Shown: piece after piece, positions 59,362-64,000 of the stretch
How positions within the stretch are numbered: the first letter of the stretch is position 1
Layout: every line of letters begins with the position of its first letter
Assembly (NCBI RefSeq): GCF_964340395.1
Contig: NC_135551.1
Span: forward strand, 11,320,379-11,384,378
From: Glandiceps talaboti
Lineage: Eukaryota; Hemichordata; Enteropneusta; Spengelidae
Length of the DNA: 64,000 bases
Reading direction: 5' to 3'
Translations under genes and position numbers: made by a program
Notes under the pieces: generated by a model
Told to the model about the DNA's origin: nothing
What the model saw: only the letters and a program-made list of their open reading frames with translations
Database searches by the model: none

Positions 59362-62300
59362 TATATATATATATATTTCAAAATATATTATTGTATTATA
59401 GATAGACATGACAGACTGTAAGTACAGGTGAAATACAGGAGTTAAATTAGTTACAATTGTTTCTCTTTCAGCAAACAGAGGCCAATATTTCCCTCCAGTC
59501 AAAGAGTCACCAGAGAAATACTTCCATTTATGCAGTGAAGACCTAAAAATGTGGATAAAGAGATTAAAAGATGCTGGAAAACGTACATTTCTATGTACAA
59601 CTTCCAACGTGGACTATGCAAGATTTCTATTGGAATTTATCATTGGGTAAGTATCATCAAAGGTAGAATACACACCTTGGAGACAATATCCATGACAATC
59701 AAAGTTCTTCAAATCCTACAAATTTTTGTCATATGAAAACGTGTTCCTCGTCCTGTTGAAATAAGACAAGAAATTTGGATGTCCACCATCTTGTTTCCAT
59801 GGTAATCATCAACCTTTTATTTTTCCATAATGTAAACACTGTACAGTGTTTGTCAGCCATTTCTTACATGGGTTAATTTTATTAACATTTTGACCTCTGT
59901 TTTGAATAATCGCATGGTGACTTTGATTTTTTTTTTCTTGATTTTGAATATGTGAGAGATTCTTGAACATACTTGTAGTATTAGGAAAGCTTGAAATTTG
60001 ATTTCCAAGGCATACACTTGTATTATCAGGAAAGCTTTGAAATTTGATTGCCAAGGCACATACTCTAAAATGTTAATATGGAAATGATTAAAATCTATCC
60101 TACTGGACTAATGCTGTTGTTTTGAGTGGCAACAGTTTCACACCCTATCCTGAACACTTCTCCTGGCTGACTAGTGATCTGATGATGGGTGTCGACACAG
60201 TTAAATTGTCATGTGATCATGAGATACGTGTAATGTTCACCACTCATGACAATAAAGCAAATCACTTTCAAGAAGAAAAGTTTTTTTGATACAATGTGAA
60301 TTATTTTAATGGGTCATTTTAACACTTAGTTTCTCTGTGTGTGCTTTTATTGTCTTTACCTTTACAATTTCTTAACTTCAGTCTGCAAATGCGCTGAGAT
60401 GCATGTGTAGCGCGTTTTCTTACAAGAAATAAATAATAATAATAATAAATAAGTTCCTTGATAATTGTGATCCTTAACTCACACCTGTCCTATGATCATT
60501 TTAACTGAATTTGCTTCTTTGTTATAGCTTTATTTAATTAATGGCATCTTTGTATTATAGATCAGATTGGCAGTCTTATTTTGATGTGTGTTGTATGTAT
60601 GCCAGAAAACCTGGGTTCTTCACTCACTCACAAGACACAAGACCTTTCTATAACCTAGGTAAACCTACTCGCTAGTTCTTTAGCAATTCTAGGAAAAATG
60701 TGTTGTAAAAGTTTTATTTGACAGAATTTTTAACTCCTTCAGTAGCTAATGACTTCCATAACTAACACATCGCTATTACTGGGTAATGGGTGAGTATTTT
60801 CTAGTATCACCAAGACTGGCAAATATAGAGTGAGTGCAATACTAGTATATGTCTTCTTTTGTTTTAAAAAAAAAACGATAAAAAAAATAAAAAAAATAAA
60901 AATTAATGAATAAAAAAAAAAGTAGAAATGAAAAATAAAAAAATAAAAGAATTTTGAAGAAAAAAAATTAAAATTTAAAAAATATCAATTGTCCCACAGT
61001 CCTTTGCATCTTAGCGTGCTCAGTTTGGAACAATTGAATTAACAAGACTGAATGAAAGGAATGAAAATGTCTATTAAGTTCTATCAGCACATGCTTTGAT
61101 TATCATAATGGTGTTCAGGGAATTCATCATCCAGTGATTTATTATGTCTAATAATTGCATTCTGACAATCTATTTTGTGTTCTCACAGATGTAGACAAGG
61201 AAACAGATATGGTGACAACATTACTGCCTGATAATATCTATTCTCAAGGAAATGCCCAAAGTTTACTGACGTTGTTGAAAAAGTTAACAGGCAAAGAGAA
61301 GCCAAAGGTAGGAACACAACACAATACATTGTATGCTATGGGAGTTGTGAAAAAAAAAAAAGATTATGTAGTTTGGACACGAGGAGTGCTGTTCAGAAGG
61401 AAGTGAATTAGGGGGCCACAGTGACAATATATAGTTGAGTTCTTACATTGATATTATGGTATCTGGCCTGTCACTTGAAATTTGTTGATTTGATTATACA
61501 TTTGTAACAATACCATGTATCTCTTTCTGACTAGGACCCTAAATGTTTTGTTTCCTGGCTTTGGAATCATATTTTTTTTAGTTCCGAATTCAGAGCACAG
61601 ATAATTTACCTAGTATATTTCGGTTAAACCTATCTAACTAGGTCGTGTATATTGGTGATAGTCTTCGTTCAGATGTTTTCCCAATGGCACCTCTAGATTG
61701 GAATGCTGTTCTTATCTTGGAAGAAATGGAAGCAGAGGGTCTTATATCCAATAGTCATAGTGACCAGCACAATAATGATTCTGGTGACACAGATGATCCA
61801 GCACCAAAGAGAAAAAAATATACAGTAAGTGGCTGTTTATTAGAATGTACCTCAGAAATAACGATCTGTAGCTTTTGCTGTTACTTTGTGCATGAAAACT
61901 CAAGCCCATTCTCAGTTAAAATCAAGAAAAAAAATCAGGGGTTACCATGCACATTTTCAAAGTAGAGGTCAAAATGTTATCGAAATGGACCAATTTTGAT
62001 TCCAAGATGGCCGCCTGAATACTGTGTACACTGTATTGTATAATAAGAAGGTGAAAACAAGAGGGTGGACCACAAAATGTCTTTTACTATTTTAAAATGA
62101 CCTGGAAGCTTCTTCTATAACAAAATTGGAGAGATTTTTTAGAATTTTTTTTTTAGCGAAATTTGTCCATGTCTTGCCTTAAGATAAGTATGGAATATGC
62201 TGTGTTTGATGAAATAAAGGGACAGACTGTATTCAACATATACATCAAACTTGTAGTTTTCTGACATAAGTTGTTGACATATATTGACCAGTTTGATATT

Positions 62301-63531
62301 GAAGCCACATTTGAAATCAATGGTTTGAGATGAGATGAGAAGTGAAGTGGGTCGATCCCTTTAGTAATTAACATTTCCCTAAAACAACTTTTGGAGTCTT
62401 TTCTATCCATACTTTGAATTTCTCTTTTTCCAATTGTCCATTGCACAGTTGACTGTGAGGGCGCTGTTCTTCCTGTCTGTGTGTCCCTGGGGGTATTACC
62501 TTTGATATGTTACTATTAGTGCATGAAGCACTGCTGTGTCCTGCACTGGAAATGATGGGGATCTTGGGATGGCTATCTTGGATACTTTATCAGACCCCCT
62601 AACTGTGTATGACAAAATCTAATCCAGTATTCTGTTCTGTTACAGCTACCTAATGAGCTTGAGGTAGAGTTCCTTTTATCAAGTCACTGGGGGTCCTTTT
62701 TCAGAACCCCTAGTAACACAAAAACAACACATAGTGACCAGATAAACCATAATGATGATGAGAAGTGTAATGGTATTGCTGCAATGAACACACTATGGGG
62801 TTACTTTATTAAAACATATAGCACTATAGCTGTACCTCATTTGGACTATATCACTGGTAAGTCATAATAGTTTACAGATAAAAATTCATTTAGATTTTAG
62901 TGCTTTCCATAAACATGTTCGGATTGCTCATAAAGGTTGGAACCTCAAATTATTACAATGTTTATTGATACACAATCAAGTTACGTTCTTTTCATGTTTT
63001 CGTTTTGGCAATTTTATTTTCACGTCAGTAATAGCGTAGTCATATTTATCAAAATGAGAAAGACTCCATCGTTAGTTTGAACTACGTATCTGACAAGCGA
63101 GTCCCAAAATTTGCATACACAAGACACTGATACTCTGTGTATGTCATGGATTCTAACTTACGAAGTCAAACGTTCCAAACAGTGCCCTCTAGTGGCCAAA
63201 AAGTTCAAACTTTGAACTTTGACCAAACTGGAATTGAACAATCCATTCTCAGGTGATTATATATTCGTGTGACATGGGAATGAAAATAATACTCAAGTAG
63301 TATAGATAAGAAAGGTAGACTGATAATTTGAAAACAAAAACTCTTCTGTTCTGAGTTCTGTATTGAGTTATTTATTTTTATTTTTTATATAGTATATCAC
63401 TTGACTGACACGTGATGACAAGTTCTTTTCCATTTATTCCAGATCTCCCGTTGGATCATCAGTTTCCAACTTTCAGCGTGGAAAAAAATCGGTCTGGTTT
63501 CTACCCAGCACTACCCAAAGCTTTAGTGTAA
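53828..63531 (+). CDS. NT5DC1: NT5DC1-like 5'-nucleotidase-domain protein (11 exons, complete)
   Basis: Exons: 53828-53926, 55681-55772, 56455-56636, 57475-57557, 58747-58831, 59472-59646, 60561-60658, 61189-61307, 61642-61824, 62646-62856, 63443-63531. They sum to 1416 nt (471 aa plus TAA), in frame at every GT-AG junction. The family is HAD-superfamily cytosolic 5'-nucleotidase-like: motif I VVGFDLDHTICKY (14-26, Asp18 and Asp20), motif II region FLCTTSNVDYARF (220-232), Lys255 in ARKPGFF, motif IV VVYIGDSLRSDVFP (312-325). Between them are ASHGSRLL, ENYFDMPGAVLLARIVD and the C-terminal SSHWGSFF. Length is close to human NT5DC1 (455 aa). The substrate of this subfamily is not established. 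I chose ATG 53828 for its AAGATGG context and fit to the family start; in-frame ATGs at 53732 and 53819 would add 32 or 3 residues. Confidence 0.9.
53927..55680 (+). other. NT5DC1-like intron 1
   Basis: Contains the element with tandem-repeat ends at 54044-54801, an (AC)n run at about 54637-54660, and an inverted/dispersed repeat around 55120-55190, 55225-55280 and 55424-55480 sharing AGCTAACGATGTATCT and AACAGGCTA. No exon is seen. Confidence 0.6.
54044..54801. mobile_element. Element with terminal inverted arrays of a 16-bp repeat
   Basis: The left end (about 54058-54205) is CCAGTCATAACGTCCCCGGG followed by about eight copies of AAAACGTCCCCGGGTC, two interrupted by ATGACC. The right end (about 54694-54786) has five or six copies of the reverse complement, ending ACGTTTTGACTGG. 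GTTCACGTGC lies outside both ends (54044-54053 and 54792-54801), a possible 10-bp target duplication separated by 3-5 bp. The interior has no recognisable frame. Confidence 0.7.
56990..57400. repeat. 56-bp minisatellite, about 7-8 copies, in NT5DC1-like intron 3
   Basis: The unit contains AGAAGGTGTTATTTATCAGA, AAGGTCTATTAGATCAGTGG, TTATTTCTAACCAC. Variants are GGCG/GGTG, TTGG/TTAG and ACAAG/ACTAG. Confidence 0.93.
57664..57972. mobile_element. 309-bp inverted-repeat element in NT5DC1-like intron 4
   Basis: The left arm TGTTACAAACAAGGAAAGTA continuing AACAACTG matches the reverse complement of the right arm, and the similarity continues through CACTTG.CACAGCATG, AGTACAGAGACTT and GATAAGAACAG to a centre near 57810. 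It is non-coding and MITE-like. Confidence 0.72.
58422..58630. repeat. 78-bp tandem repeat, about 2.7 copies
   Basis: The first two units (from 58422 and 58500) are almost identical, with GATTGGATAGA, CATGTCACATCCATTGATTG and GTGCACATTGTTTTAATAAC; the third is diverged. Intron 4 of the NT5DC1-like gene. Confidence 0.9.
58832..61188 (+). other. NT5DC1-like introns 5-7
   Basis: Intron 5 (58832-59471) has a (TTCG)n run at about 59170-59206 and an (AT)n run at about 59271-59375. Intron 6 (59647-60560) ends with GTGTAGCGCGTTTTCTTACA then AATAATAATAA at about 60400-60450, which looks like a SINE or LINE 3' tail. Intron 7 (60659-61188) has a poly-A/AT-rich tract at about 60868-60985. Confidence 0.6.
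61308..63442 (+). other. NT5DC1-like introns 8-10
   Basis: Intron 8 (61308-61641), intron 9 (61825-62645) and intron 10 (62857-63442) show normal splice sites and no recognisable repeats or exons. Confidence 0.6.
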
Positions 63532-64000
63532 TTATAACACTTTTATCTTTGTAATGCGACACAGAGGCACAGGACTTTACACTCTAGTACAAAGACAGCA
63601 TTCCTAATGAAGAGCGACCTCTAGTGGTGAATTTGATAAATGATGAAGATTGCTGAAATACAGTATACTAATATTATTAAGTCACGGTCGACACCACGCT
63701 CTACGCATCGATACCCACATGGTGGCCATATTTGATTTCTGATTAGTTGTTTGCAACAACTCGTAAAGATGGCAGTATGCATCCATGGTTCATTTTAGCA
63801 GGGATGATTTGTAAACCACAAACACATCAATAATATTTTACTCCTTTTCAAACGTTATTTATATTGTAGATGATCAGACAAAAGTAAAATGTACATGCTT
63901 ATGTTGCTAATATCAAAATCCAATATGGACACTACTGATAGCAACTATAGAGAACAACAGCATGCTCACAAGCAACAAAGTTATAAAATTCCTGGCTTAC
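63532..64000. other. 3' flank of the NT5DC1-like gene
   Basis: No clear AATAAA or other gene is seen up to the window edge. Confidence 0.5.

Overview
The window is animal (metazoan) nuclear DNA: AT-rich, intron-rich, with GT-AG splice sites, non-LTR retrotransposons, a tRNA-type SINE and many microsatellites. The gene families and repeat style suggest a marine invertebrate (deuterostome or lophotrochozoan). I cannot name the species. The ORFs are mostly noise; the real genes had to be assembled exon by exon from splice sites and reading phase.

Layout. (1) About 0-11.3 kb, minus strand: the 5' part of a secreted CUB-domain protein gene. A signal-peptide exon lies at 11173-11257 and two symmetrical phase 1-1 CUB exons at 6177-6572 and 127-507; the gene runs off the left edge. 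Its introns hold two broken LINEs, three inverted-repeat elements and a 550-bp foldback. (2) 13.66-52.78 kb, minus strand: a complete 12-exon gene for a class V PLP-dependent aminotransferase of the isopenicillin-N-epimerase-like type (439 aa). It has a GC-AG intron and a 28.9-kb intron 3. (3) Inside that intron, on the opposite strand, sit three tandem copies of a METTL27-like SAM methyltransferase gene: copy A (24.4-35.0 kb, 216 aa), copy B (37.5-45.1 kb, 216 aa) and copy C (48.5-50.0 kb), a deletion pseudogene. Intron 1 of copy A is filled by a 6-kb, 47-bp-unit minisatellite that appears to have grown from the 5' end of that intron. (4) 53.8-63.5 kb, plus strand: a complete 11-exon NT5DC1-like HAD-family 5'-nucleotidase-domain gene (471 aa). 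It is divergent from the aminotransferase gene, with about 1 kb between the two start codons.

The genes do not form an obvious pathway. The notable biology is architectural: a nested antisense tandem gene cluster, a minisatellite seeded at a splice donor, 10-nt first coding exons, and several short inverted-repeat transposons that can be dated because paralogous copies lack them. Every gene model rests on exact phase agreement at all junctions, but has not been checked against RNA or databases.
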